Assembly: GCA_019914995.1 (NCBI GenBank)
Contig: CM034130.1
Span: forward strand, 372,001-436,000
Length of the DNA stretch: 64,000 bases
Direction: 5' to 3'
From: Acanthochlamys bracteata
Lineage: Eukaryota; Streptophyta; Magnoliopsida; Pandanales; Velloziaceae
The translations under genes were made by a program, and so were the position numbers. Below are positions 10,817 to 29,547 of the stretch, one piece after another (within the stretch, counting starts at the first letter, position 1; each line of letters opens with the position of its first letter). The notes under the pieces were generated by a model. It did no database searches and was not told the origin of the DNA. It saw only the letters and a program-made list of their open reading frames with translations.

Positions 10817-13800
10817 ATGGCGTCAACAATCTTCTTCTTCTCTTCTTCGACTTCTCTGTTTCCATCTCGTACCCCTTTCTTTTCCAAAAATCCCAACCGT
10901 GTCCCTTCTCTTCTTCTCTATAAATACCTCTCTCACAATTCCCCCAAGCGCGCAATTGTTTCGTTCGCGCTCGTTGAGTCGGACTCTTCCGAATCGCTCG
11001 ACAGGAAGAACAAGACCGATGAGGAGATCGATGAGCTTCTCCCAGTTCTTCAAGAGCTCGCTGTGAGGATCTTACTGGAATTTTCTTTTGTTTGTTTTTT
11101 CACGGTGGTGAGTTGATTTTTTTTATTTTGTTTTATTGTATAATGCAGGAAAGTTTCGATTTGCCACTAGATTACTTCGCCAAGCTACCAAGAGATCTCC
11201 GGCTTGATGTAATATGAATTTTATTGCTGGTTTTTCTTTGATCGATGTGTTGATTGGTTAGTGATTTTGTTTTTGTGTTTTTCTTAAGCTAAATGACGCG
11301 GCGTTCGATCTCGCAAATGGTCCTGTGTTGGATGAGGTCAGATCAATGTTCATTTCAATTGTTATGTTATTAGTAGTTCATGATCTACTTCCGTTGGGGG
11401 AATTTGTGTGCCTAGAGTATCGTGGATCTTAGAACTTGTAAAGTATATATGAATCATAAACTTCTTGATCTAATCCTGAAGCTATAGAATTTCTCAAATC
11501 AAATTCCTGAGGCGCAGGGGACTGTAATTAGATCTAACAATCATTGTGCCTGGCTAAAAACAATTAAATAGGTGAAGAATACTACCACGTCAACTGATGA
11601 AGAAGAAGATAGAAGTACTAGTTGCTGCTGTAAAGCGCTATAGTCCAGTCTTTAAACTTCTTTGTTCTTGGCTGCGGAGACAGTAGTCATCTTCCTATTT
11701 CTTTCTTTATCCGTACATGTAAGAGCATTCAGTGATACATTTAAGATTACCTAGAGAAAATCTTTTAACATCATTTTATTGCCTCCTTTGTTGCTATAAA
11801 ATACAATAATGTAATAGAATGGTTAGATGTATACAATATAAAACAAAAAAGTAGGTTAGATGTATGCATTGAAGTAGTACGCATAATTGAAATTGAACTT
11901 GATAGAATTCATTTGCACCTGTTTACTGTAAGTTATTCTCCTCTTAAGATCTTTTAGATAGGAGTGACAATTTCTAACCTGACCCTAAATCGATTCAAAA
12001 AAGTCGGATTTGGATGAAGTCTTAGTCGGGTTCGGATCAATTTTAGGTCGACTCGAAATTGATTTGAAAATTTAAACGGGTTCGGTTTCGAATTGATCCA
12101 AAATTGATCCGATTAATCTGTATAACTATTTATATTGTATATATTACTTAATAATTAGAAAACAATAGCAAAATTGAATTTAATTTGTATATATATTTTT
12201 TAATTTATCCTAATTTAACTAATTGCTACTCAATTTATAAATTTTATCAAAATTAATAATTTTTCTTTTTAGATATATCATAAATTAATAATTTTTATAT
12301 ATTAATTGTTAGAAATTAATATTATAATTTTTATTTTAATAATTTTAACTATTAAATGGGTCGATCCGAATATGATTCGGTTATTAAATATTTTTTATCA
12401 AGGTTGACAATTTTGACCCATATCAATAAATAGATCAGATTAGGGTTGAACAATCTTGATCTGGTTATTATATAGATCGATTCGGAACCGATCTAGAAAC
12501 TCGAATTGCCATCCTACTTTTAGATATCTCGCCTACTCAACATGAAGGACTTTGAAATGTTACTTGTACTGAACGTATTCTTTCTCAAGTTACAAAGCAT
12601 TATTGTAGACATAAGGTGAATCAGTAGACAACATTTTTTCAACACTATGTCTTGAATATCCTAAAATGTCCACATACTTTGAAATTGGATTCTACCTGTA
12701 TTCTGTTTTGCTCAAGTGAACTCTGATATTTGTCTTAGGACCCTTGTTCCTTTTCCCACGAGTTTAACATGTAAATGCCATGATTGCAGATGCTTGTATA
12801 TCTCCTATATAAATGCTAGGCACTCTGTTCCATAAGTAAGACAGTTAAAATCATTTTCATAGTCAGTGGACATTACTGTTACGAGAATATAAAGGCTTGT
12901 CAAAGTTCTCTTGCAGTGTGGTCAAGAGCTCGGGCAAATGCTTCTCAATTTATCTCGAGCATGGGAGCAGGCAGACACAGCAACATCAAATAGTATTGCA
13001 AAGCAGTTCCCAACATTGTGCAGTTCTTTAAGTGATGATCTAAACTCAGGCAAGATGTCATGATAGAAAATAGCGGTTACATGATATTAAAATTTTGGCT
13101 TTTTCTTCATTATTGCATCTTTTTAGTTTTACTTTCTTGATTTGCTTAGCATTGGGGAAGCGCTTAATAGCTGCTGGGCGGAGATTTCAGTCCATGGGAC
13201 AATATGGTCAAGGAGAACCTCAGAGGGTATACTTCCAATCGATCTTTCTGCATCTACTTTCTAGATGAACTTGTTATGATGCCCTCTTCTACACAAGTAG
13301 TACTGGGACCCATTCCCTACATTAGTTTCTTGCCACAAGTAACAAAATTTTTACTTTGTTTCAGATTGCAAAGTCCTTAATCAAGGCCGGGAAACTATTG
13401 TCAAAGGTCTCTGTTATTCAAACTGATGAGCAGCCAAAGAAGGAGAAGAGGATATTGAAGGTAAGCATTGTTAGAATTTAGCATTTCCTTTCTGTGAAGT
13501 GCAACAAAGTGTAAGAGTTGAGTTGCCATTTTCAGTTTGGAGAGTTACAGGTTGAGCTAACTCCAGAGAAAGCAAGCATTGGTGCAGTAATTGGTATTTT
13601 CTTTGGGTAAGTCCATATCTTGATGCATGCTTGGCCAAAGTTGTTACAGGTTTTTCAATATGATGATTTTTTGATGATTTTCATTGCTCATTCAAGAAAA
13701 ATTTGGATGCAGATTGCTGTCCTGGGGATTAACTCAAGGGATCCAAAGCATACCAGAGAGTTCATTGCGGTACGCCAATGATAATGCGTTACTGATGGCT

Positions 13801-14018
13801 AAGGTACTCCATGGATTACTCATTTTTTAATAATTTAGTGGTTAGAAAGCTATTACGGCCTTTCTTAAATTCAAACTCACCTTTTGAGGCAGTCTTTGAG
13901 AGGTGCACTGCTTGCTCTGGGATATTCTTCAACCTTTTTGTCTGCATTTGCTTGTATTGGTCTTCTCTTACTTGGACGACAGCTGAGCTCCGAGAGCAAG
14001 TCTAAGGATACACGATGA
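10817..14018 (+). CDS. Predicted plastid membrane protein of unknown function
   Basis: Nine exons keep one frame: 10817-11062, 11149-11208, 11289-11336, 12917-13049, 13150-13226, 13365-13460, 13536-13606, 13713-13803, 13893-14018, giving 315 residues. The N terminus (Ser/Phe/Pro/Arg-rich, no acids for about 35 residues) looks like a chloroplast transit peptide. A soluble segment follows, with motifs such as LPVLQELAESFDLPLDYFAK and GKRLIAAGRRFQSMGQYGQG. The C-terminal third has two likely membrane helices, about 232-252 (GAVIGIFFGLLSWGL) and about 276-302 (GALLALGYSSTFLSAFACIG). Exon 4 ends at a GC donor (13050). Intron 3 (1.58 kb) carries a transposon remnant. I do not recognise a named family, so the function is unknown; topology and targeting are inference. 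Confidence 0.82.
11961..12516. mobile_element. Family C non-autonomous element with 10-bp target-site duplication
   Basis: Begins GGAGTGACAATTT and ends AATTGCCATCCTA, short imperfect inverted ends. It is flanked by a perfect direct repeat CTTTTAGATA at 11951-11960 and 12517-12526, a target-site duplication that fixes both borders and gives a length of 556 bp. The interior contains several copies of a GGGTTCGGAT / GATCCGA-type motif in both orientations. A 9-11 bp duplication is the size made by Mutator-like transposases, but no long inverted repeats are seen, so the superfamily is inference. It sits in intron 3 of the plastid membrane protein gene and leaves the splice sites intact. Confidence 0.75.
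13050..13149 (+). other. GC-AG intron in the plastid membrane protein gene
   Basis: The exon ends AACTCAG and the intron begins GCAAGAT and ends GCTTAG. Joining 13049 to 13150 gives codons AAC TCA GCA TTG GGG and keeps the frame. No GT donor near 13050 would do so. The AG|GCAAG context is the usual strong context of minor GC donors. Confidence 0.85.
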
Positions 14019-15921
14019 ACAATGCTGTCTATAACCAGTATAGCCTAGTTGCATACGCTTCCAGATATTAATGCTTGAGTCTTATAATCTGCATGTCGAG
14101 GTATAATTTTTCATTACTCTTAATAATGAAGAGGAAATAAGAAAGTGATGTTGTAATATCAGACTACAAAACTCCTATACGGCCTTAGGTTATTTTACTA
14201 TCTTGACTAATTGTTAACCTCTTTGTATGCATTATTTCCAGAGAAACTGTTAAATTTTAGCTTTGACATGCAACGATAACAATATTCTATGCATATTCAA
14301 CCACAAGCTCAGTTTTAATGTCTAAGAAATGGATAACATAAGAATTCTAGCGAGTAGTTCTTATATTATATAGTGCATGAGCGACTTACTGTAATCAGAA
14401 GTATGTATGTATGTAGTTATGCCTTTAGAGAAAGAAATAGAATCTTCTTACTTGATGTAGAATTGCTTTTTTGGAAGAACTATCTCAAACACCAGAATTG
14501 AGAATTAAAAGTTAGAACATAGAAGCTGGGTTTTCCTTTCCTAACTTTTCAGTTTGATTTTACAGCTTTTTAGGAGTTACAAGGTGTGACAGAAATCTAT
14601 TTCTTCTCAGTTTCAGGAAAGAGTTTCTTTGAAGAATACAGATACATTCAGCTACTCATAAAAATTCGACGCTAGAGAATGACGTAACAGATCTAAGAGT
14701 GTTTATAAAATAAAATTTTTTTAAAATAAAAAATTTTTTAAAATAAATTTTAAATAATTTTTTTAAAACTAAAAATATATAATAAAAATTTTTATTAGGG
14801 TTAAATTTTTTTATATTTTTTAAATTTTTAAATAATTTTTTTAATATTTATAAAATAAATATTAAAAAATATATAATTAAAAATTAAATTGAGTATTTAG
14901 GAGTGATTAATCCACAAGTTCTAATACACATTCAGATGCTTTATCAATCCGTTCTTTTAAAGAGTGCGTTTGTAATTGATTATGAAATAGAATTTTTTTA
15001 AAATATTTTTTTTAAAAATAAATTTTATTTTTATAAAAAAAGAATTTATTTTTAAAAAAATAAATAAATATACACTAAAAAAATAATATTTTTTCATATT
15101 ATAAGTTTTTAAATAAAATTTTTAAATATTTATGAAATATATACTAAAAATATAAAATAAAATAAAAAATTGAAAAGTACGCTTTGGATGCAATTCCAAA
15201 CGCACAGTTTAGGGGAAAGCTAAATGCTAGAGTGGACCCCACAATTACGTGTACAAGCTGTATAAACTTTGCGGGGTTTCCAGTGATGTGATGGTCAGCT
15301 ACTGTTTTAGGATAAATTTGAAAGTGCTTGAATTTTTTTTAAATAAAAATATTTTTATTTAATTTTTAGAAATAGTTTATTTTATATAAAATAATAATTT
15401 TATTAGGAATAATATATTTATATTATTTAAAAATTTTGAAAATATTAAAAATTTATATAATAAAATTTTTTATTATATATTATTATTATTATTTTATATA
15501 AAAAAATTAATTAGAAAAATAAAATATTTTGTATTCAGAAAATTTTATTTTATAGGAACGTCTCCGTAGTCGTATGGTTATCTCAATTGAGAACAAATGA
15601 TATGACAACTTAGCAACTGTTTTAAAATTTTTTCCTGAAACATCTAGCAACAGACATTTGTCATTCAGCTCCCGGAACTTTTTCATTTTTTTCTTTACTC
15701 CTAAATTTTTATGCGTTTTTACCTTGCTGTAAATCAATGTGGGAACCAAAAATCCGAGTCAGCAGTTCTACTTCTAGAGTTTCAGTCAACTGTTCTGAAG
15801 CACTAAAGAGTTTTTTCGGCGTTGAGCAAAACAAAAACCTTTGAAGAGAGCTTCGTCACCTAGTTAACTCGCGGAGTCTCCACAGATCCAACACAAATTC
15901 AGTAGGAGAGGAAGAAAAGCT
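14019..15921. other. Intergenic with several AT-rich repeats
   Basis: After the 3' UTR of the plastid membrane protein gene, this stretch holds AT-rich repeats at about 14695-14900 and 15300-15540, and a family A element at 14962-15207. A GTAT microsatellite lies near 14400. The last 200 bases are the presumed promoter and 5' UTR of the TPR gene. No gene was found. Confidence 0.5.
14962..15207. mobile_element. Family A short inverted-repeat element (MITE-like)
   Basis: Left end GAGTGCGTTTGTAATTG with TATGAAATAGAATTTTTTT; right end GCAATTCCAAACGCAC. The right end on the opposite strand reads GTGCGTTTGGAATTGC, so the ends are imperfect inverted repeats around a roughly 210-bp A/T-run interior. 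Relatives with the same ends are at 34395-34653, 54867-55129 and 62664-62907. No coding capacity and no clear target duplication here. Confidence 0.65.
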
Positions 15922-18085
15922 ATGGCGTTATGGATGGAAACCGGGTCAGACCCGGTGAGTGAGAACGAGCGAGCCGACCTCGATGCAATCGCGGCGTTGA
16001 AGCAGTCTGCTGCGCTCGAGCTCAAGGAAGAAGGAAACAAGTACGTTAAATTGGGGAAGAATCACTACAGCCGTGCCATCGATTGCTATACAAGAGCAAT
16101 TAATCAGGAATCATTGCATGAAGTCGATACTTCGATTCTGTTTTCGAATCGCTCGCATGTTAATTTGCTTCTCGGGAATTACCGCCGTGCTTTGCAGGAT
16201 GCCGAGCAGGCTATTCGGCTATCTTCGAACAACATCAAGGTCGCAAGTTTTTTTCTTTTTTAATGAGAATAGTTGTTGTATACGTTCTGTTTGATTGATA
16301 TGCAAGGAAGTTATGGGGGATTAAACATTTTTATTGAATTTGATTAAGCATTTATTTTAGTGAAATGTTTGTAATACTCGTTACTAGGCGTACTATCGAG
16401 CTGCAAAAGGTGCATTTGCACTAGGTTTGTTACAAGAAGCAGCGACGTTTTGCCAAAGTGGACTTCAACGTTCTCCTTCAAATGATGAACTGATGAAGCT
16501 ATCTGCACAAATTGATGCGAGAAAACGTGAGGATGAAAGTCACAAGCTTGAAGTTTCAAAAGCCGTTAATGCAGCTAAGGTTGTTAGGTAGTGGCAAAAT
16601 TAATCTTTCTAACTTTGAATGGTTTTTTCACAAGTGTTGATCGTGTGCAGGAACTTGCGTCTGCAATTGAGAGCAGAGGATTAAAATTTGGGAAGGCCCT
16701 ATATCAAGAGCTTACTGGGCCAAAAAAGCCATACTTGGATGATACAAGCATTCTCCACTGGCCGGTGCTGCTACTTTATGCCGAAGTTATGTCAAGTGAC
16801 TTTATTGAGGACTTTTGCGAGACAGATTTGTTTTCAGTTCATATTGATATGATATCCTTTTATTTTCTGAACGCTACCTTTCTTTTTGCGATTAGATATG
16901 TCAATTTGTGTGTAATGTATTTCTTAAGTCCTCTTACATGTATTCAGAAAGTTCTCCAACCCTACCATGGGACATCGAACACTCTTACAAGAGAGAGAGT
17001 GTAGAGCTGTATTACCAGGTATGATTCAGAGCCTTGAATGCTTATCCTGAAATCTGCATATACACATTACAGTGTGCAAGGTTAGTGGCTCAATAAATTA
17101 TCTAAAACAACTGGTTTGAATTCACTCAGTCCAATTCTCTAGAAGATACATTCAGCCTTGATTTGCATCTGTGTCGGAAATTCCATCTTATTGTGCTTAA
17201 TGATTTTCAGGAAAACTTTTGTGATGTATGTATAATGGTTGTCGGCTTGCCAGTCTGGTGCAGGAACTCAATTGTCAAAGAAAGAAGTACTCAAGTATTT
17301 CCTTGAAGGGACTGCTGGTTCTGTTGCAGATACCAATGCTGATGATGAAATGGATGCAAGGCTGTACCCAGAAAACAACACCTCAACGAGTATGTCCTCG
17401 GTTCGATTTGCCTTTTGCCTATTTTTAAAACATACTGAAGTCATCATCTTCAATTAGCCATTTGGCTGGAAGTACGGGTTGTTTTCCAAATACATTCTAT
17501 CACCAATTCTTTTTTGGCGAAGCAGTTTCCCCCAGTTTTACTATTTGGTTATACCATAAAGCCTTATCTTTTAGCTAATCTAGTATTAGTAAAGTATTTG
17601 GTCCTCACTGCTTTAATGTTTACAATACAGTCTGTTACATTTTACTTGTAACATTAGTATGCTTGTGCTGGTTATACGATTACATTCTCTTAGTAACCTG
17701 TTGGTAGAGCGTTTTCAACATGCCATTATCTTGCTAGCTCTCCTTACCCTTTGGCTTTTGGTGCATCTTTTGATTGCCAAAATCTGTACCTTTTATAACA
17801 TTTCTGATTGAAATGTGTTATGATCTGCTTTCTGCAGGTGAAGGCTCGGGCAAGTGGGTGAAGGTAAATGAGAAGAAAACACTCTATGATGTTCTACGGC
17901 AACCTGATTATATTATACCAGGCATCCCAGGTTTGTACTAGAACGCCACTTTCCATAACACTAATCAGACTTTTATATGGACTTTATTCTATGTAATTGC
18001 TTTTTTCTGTGCAGTGTTTGTTGTTGTTTCGAAGAGCTCCAGTTTTTACAGAGATTTCAAAGCTGGCAATTGGTCTCTGCCTTGA
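15922..18085 (+). CDS. TTC4/Cns1-type TPR co-chaperone of HSP90
   Basis: Exons 15922-16239, 16388-16579, 16651-16851, 16938-17018, 17254-17389, 17838-17930 and 18015-18085 join in frame to 363 residues. ATG 15922 is the first Met. Residues about 25-140 form three TPR units (KEEGNKYVKLGKNHYSRAID, SNRSHVNLLLGNYRRALQDA, RAAKGAFALGLLQEAATFCQ). The C-terminal part keeps features of the TTC4/Cns1 wheel domain: ILHWPVLLLYAEVMSSDFIE, LPWD, GKWVKVNEKKTLYDVL and a final SSSFYRDFKAGNW. In yeast and animals this family binds HSP90/HSP70 tails by its TPRs and is needed for client folding, including elongation factor 2. Intron 3 is a U12-type AT-AC intron. The donor after exon 2 (GTTGTT) is weak, and the acceptor before exon 5 is the least certain border. 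Confidence 0.9.
16852..16937 (+). other. U12-type AT-AC intron in the TPR co-chaperone gene
   Basis: 86 nt. The 5' end is ATATCCTTTT, the full minor-spliceosome AT-AC donor consensus. Near the 3' end, TTTCTTAAG resembles the U12 branch-point consensus, with the adenosine about 10 nt before the terminal TTAC. Removing exactly this segment joins GAT ATG to ATG TAT TCA GAA, reading DMMYSESSPTLPWD, which restores the family's conserved block. No GT-AG pair in the region does so. Confidence 0.9.
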
Positions 18086-18779
18086 CCTGTTGCTAGCTTT
18101 TTGGCCTGTCCAAGGCAGTGCTCTGCAACGTGGAAAGTCCAACTCTTCTTTTTCTTTACTCTTGAGTTCTTTTTGGCCTTTCAAAATTTGGCATGTATAT
18201 TAGATAGATGTCTTCAGATGAATGTATCAATCATGTATTAATGTTGGCTAAAATTGACCCATGATATGGTGGCCCATACCCCAACTGCTTCAACACCAAA
18301 AACATGAGTAGTTTGGAGATGTTATCATCCAATTTGGAGGATGTGCAATAGCCATATCCAGTGAAAACCTTTTATGTTCCACATAGGCCTATTGTTAGCA
18401 AGTGAAGGTATGACATATAACTAGCACGAAGCATCAGGGGGTACGAGAGGGCTTGTGGATGGAAGAACTATGGCTGATTGTTAGAAGTACCGATGTAAGT
18501 TGGGAAAACTTGACATCTATTATCAGTAAAAGAAGAAGATGTTCTCCGAGGTGACAACCAGCACGAAGAATCCTTAGGTAGTCGCCAAATCGTGGAGTCG
18601 CTAGGCTACCGTTTGCAATGAGGTCCAAAGAACCATGCTGTTTACAGTAACTATATCTGTAGGAATAGTTACTTGGGAGAAGGCTGCCTTCCGTAAGTGC
18701 CTCATTGCTCGAGCATACTTCTGTTACGGAGTATAGACAAAGTTTTTGGAAAGTATTAAGTAATTCTGCGGTTATCAAA

Positions 18780-19520
18780 ATAAACCAATTCAACGGAGAG
18801 AAGATCTTTGGAGGGACAACAAAGGTGGCTGTAGATTGATTTGATGACGGCAGGAGCAGCGGCTGTGGGTAGACCTCTCGGAACTTGTCAAGATTCTTCA
18901 ACTTCTCCACAACTCCGCCGACCTGCTTGACTTTGTTTCTCCTGCCGCCGCTGGCGTTCCGTCTCTTTCCCTGCCCTCATGACGGTTTCATACGAAGCCA
19001 GAACCACTTCTCCTCAATACTTACGAAGAAGACTAGGGGAAAATTCCTAATGATTACCTCTACAGAAACGATATTGGGAACTCGAACGGTTTTGTCATCA
19101 AGCAGTCATTGGAAAGTCCCACTACAACATTCGCCATCAAAGTTTTATCCAGCGAAGTTCGCCATCCAGAGAATCTTTCCCCTTCTGGACAACATTATGG
19201 GTACTGCACCGTAAGCATACCCACAACTAGCTCTCATCACAGAGACAAAGCTTTCGGCTCCACGCCTTAATGACATTGGCATGGTGGAGCTTCAGAGATT
19301 GGTGCTTGTTCTACAACTTTTCCTGATGCACTCTGCATTCCCAATCCTGGCAATTTGCTCTATATTTGGAAAGACTGAGGACCAAATGGGTGGTGTACCC
19401 GTTGGAATGTCTGCCACTTGAGATGGAAGTGCCCTTACCGGCTTCTGCCAACAAGCATTCACCTGAGACATCCGTCTTGGTTGCACTAGACCTTCATTCG
19501 GCTTTGAAATAGCTGACCTT
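18780..19520 (+). pseudogene. Decayed unidentified sequence, left copy
   Basis: The plus strand at about 18790-19210 resembles the minus strand of 29110-28690; for example, CCTAATGATTACCTC and ATTCAACGGAGAG recur in both. Near 19465-19500 the sequence TCTTGGTTGCACTAGACCTTC is shared with about 28272-28292 (opposite strand), where it encodes a C-terminal SWLH-stop. The segment is full of stops and frameshifts. I do not recognise the ancestral protein. The stretch 18086-18780 before it is 3' UTR and weakly coding-like debris. Confidence 0.45.
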
Positions 19521-19661
19521 GATCAAATACTATGATTATGTCTTAAATAGCACAACAGCTTTATTAGTAACAAGGACTTACGAGTTCAAAACAGAAGACG
19601 TACAGAGTTCAGAAACTACTACTACTCTAGATACTACAGGCTACACCCTGATACTAGTTAT

Positions 19662-23497
<3,836 letters not shown>

Positions 23498-23583
23498 TGA
23501 TGAAAGATTGAAGAGCTCAACAGAGATCTAACGGGGAAGAAGATTTGGTTTTGCTATTGTTTTATCTCGCTCGCGCTCTGATC

Positions 23584-23591
23584 TATTTATA
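23584..23591 (-). promoter_or_regulatory. TATA box of GSNO reductase copy 1
   Basis: TATAAATA on the minus strand, about 87-94 bp upstream of ATG 23497, in a block (GTGAAGAGATCTATAAATAG) conserved in copy 2. Confidence 0.75.
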
Positions 23592-24353
23592 GATCTCTTC
23601 ACTGACTCACTGAGACTTGTCAAGAACAACAGAGAACCGTAGGTATTATTTTATAGATAAATATTTTGCTCGTTCAGGACACTAATTATAATATTAGCTT
23701 CCAAATCTAATAATTAGCAGAAAATTGAGCTTATATAACGATATGCTTAAAACGCAATTATGGGAGTGTTTTTTGCAAATATAGGCGCCAGCTGCGCAAG
23801 ACAGATAAGTCATAAGAGTATAAAGGGATGTTTGGAAGAGATTTTCAAAAATTTTATTTTTTATTATTTTTATTATTTATTAAAATACAAAAAACAGAAT
23901 ATAGTTTTAAAATATTTTTAAAATATTTCTTTTAAAAAATTCAATAAATATTTCTATTTTCTTGACGTGAACGGCGGAGGCAAAATGGGCCGTTGTTTTA
24001 GGCTAAAGCCCATATTTCTGAAGTTCTATCAACTTCGAACGTCAATGAACAGGGATTACTTGAGCTACGGTGGCAATGTATAACTGGAAGAGTGTTCTAC
24101 TTCAGTGCTTAGAACAGGAACATCTTGTCAGAAGAGTTCTGGGTTTTTCTATTGTTAGTGTTAGTGGTGCAGAGGGCTTCTGTGCTTGACCGGAATGGTG
24201 GTAGATTAACATGCTACGTTAGTGTTAGATGTGGTTAAACAGGGTGGAGAGTTGTTGGCAAGCAATGGTGCTGAGATAGCTATATTGACGATGCATGCTT
24301 GTTTTTTCTAGGTGATTGTCTTTCATGTCTTTCAGTGAATCAGTGAAGAGATC

Positions 24354-24361
24354 TATAAATA
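24354..24361 (+). promoter_or_regulatory. TATA box of GSNO reductase copy 2
   Basis: TATAAATA about 90 bp upstream of ATG 24450, in the same conserved block as the TATA box of copy 1. Confidence 0.75.
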
Positions 24362-24449
24362 GATCAGAGAACAAGCGAGAGAGGAGACAAAACCAAAACC
24401 AAATCTTCTTCCCCGCTAGATCTTTGTTGAGCTCTTTAATATTTCATCA

Positions 24450-28098
<3,649 letters not shown>

Positions 28099-28186
28099 AT
28101 AACAAGTATCAGGATGTAATATAGAGTTACAGTAACTTCTGAACTATGTACCTCTTCTGTTTTTAACTCTCAAGTCCTTGTTACTG

Positions 28187-28192
28187 AATAAA
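28187..28192 (+). terminator. Poly(A) signal of GSNO reductase copy 2
   Basis: AATAAA about 90 bp after the stop codon. The same 3' UTR block (CAAGTCCTTGTTACTGAATA) has an inverted relative downstream of copy 1. Confidence 0.6.
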
Positions 28193-28274
28193 GCTGTTAT
28201 GCTATTTAAGACATATTCATAATCTCGAGTCTCAACAGTTACATTTGATCGAGGTCTGATGTTTCAAACTGAAT

Positions 28275-29110
28275 GAAGGTCTAGTGCAACCAAGAGGTCC
28301 GGACCGTCCAACTGATATACCGCCCACTACCTCCCCCATCTGCCAGGATGTACAGATCAACTTTGTACGGTAGTTCCAAACCAACAGAAACCGGTCCTAC
28401 AACTTGGATGAAGGTGGCCACAGGTTGACGAACCATGGCAATTGCTGCTTCCCTTGATTTCAAACCCAAAAGTTCATCGGTAAACAATTTCCGTAGAGGT
28501 CCGCTGTCCTTGGAAAGACGGTACCTGATTTCATCATCCAGCGTCGGAAACTTGGCCAGACCACGCTGGGTGTCAAGGGCTCCACGACAATATCATGCCA
28601 TTTGTCATTTAAGGCATGGAGCCGAATGCTTGGCACTGTGATGAAAGCTAGTTCTGGGTATGCCATATGCGTAAGGTGCAGCACCCATAATGCGGTACTT
28701 GTTGTCCAGGAGGGGAAGGTGCAATGGACGGAGAACTTAGACGGAGAAAACGTTGATGGGGAATATTGTAGCCGGGCTCTTCAGTAACTGCAATCGGATG
28801 CAGGAGGTAATCATTACGAATCTCCGGTAGTCTTCTTCATAAATAATGCGGAGAAGATATGCCGGTGGCTTTTGAATGAAACTGTTGGCAAGGGCAGATG
28901 AGAGAAGGTACACCAACGGCGGCTGGAGAAGGCAAAAGGGGAGCTCGTGGCGGAGTTGTAGAGCAGTTGAATTCCGAGAAGAATATGTTCCAAGAGGTCT
29001 AAAACCCACAGTCAGCTGCTCATTTCGCCGCCGCATCATTGTACAGCCACCTTTATTGTTCCCTTTTATGAGGATCCTCCTCTCCGTTGAATTGGTTTAT
29101 TTTGATCATC
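28275..29110 (-). pseudogene. Decayed unidentified gene, right copy
   Basis: The minus strand keeps fragments of a protein. About 28284-28490 reads FTDELLGLKSREAAIAMVRQ and later LPYKVDLYILADGGG, ending SWLH-stop. Further upstream parts in shifted frames include NDYLLHPIAVTEE and IPHQRF. Several frameshifts and stops separate the pieces, and no intact start was found. A more decayed relative lies at 18780-19520 beyond copy 1, so this sequence was part of the duplicated block. I cannot assign the family; acyltransferase-like resemblance was considered but no HxxxD or DFGWG motif is visible. Confidence 0.5.
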
Positions 29111-29547
29111 ACAGAATTTCTTACACTTCTGAATGACTAAACATAAAACTTATAACTCAACCAATAGAGTACTTACAGAAAGTTGTCTGCTCCTAAGTAG
29201 ATATTCCTATAGATAAATAACAGTAAACAGCAGGAAACCGTGCTTCGGTACACAGCTTGGCCATGGTTCTTCACTGGTGCAACCTTGACCTCATTGCCAC
29301 CGTAGACTGGCGACTCAACGATGTGCAAATTTCTATGTATTTCCTTTGAGAGATATCTCAAACAAAAGATTGACTCTTGTAAAAAACTGACGCAAATTCA
29401 AGCTATCCACTCGGAATCTTTGAAATGGGTTCGTCTAATAAAATATAAATTTAGTATAGCTGAACTCTGCTACATTACATCTTGAAAGCAGCAACCATAA
29501 TAAGGAGCAGTAAAAGGACTTACACAAGTGACAGAGGAAATCTAAAG

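Larger units (their letters stand above)
23498..24449. promoter_or_regulatory. Intergenic region between divergent GSNO reductase copies
   Basis: About 950 bp separate the two start codons. The outer parts (23498-23625 and 24330-24449) are inverted copies of each other, including TATAAATA and the pyrimidine-rich 5' leader. The middle (about 23640-24330) is unrelated between sides and contains an AT-rich repeat remnant at about 23824-23955. Each gene therefore has its own core promoter, with a possibly shared upstream region. Confidence 0.7.

Noticed and set aside
18230..18400. Plus-strand fragment reading DVIIQFGGCAIAISSENL, faintly like the BAHD acyltransferase segment before HxxxD
   Set aside because: Only one short stretch fits, no HxxxD or DFGWG motif is found nearby, and stops surround it; too weak to annotate.
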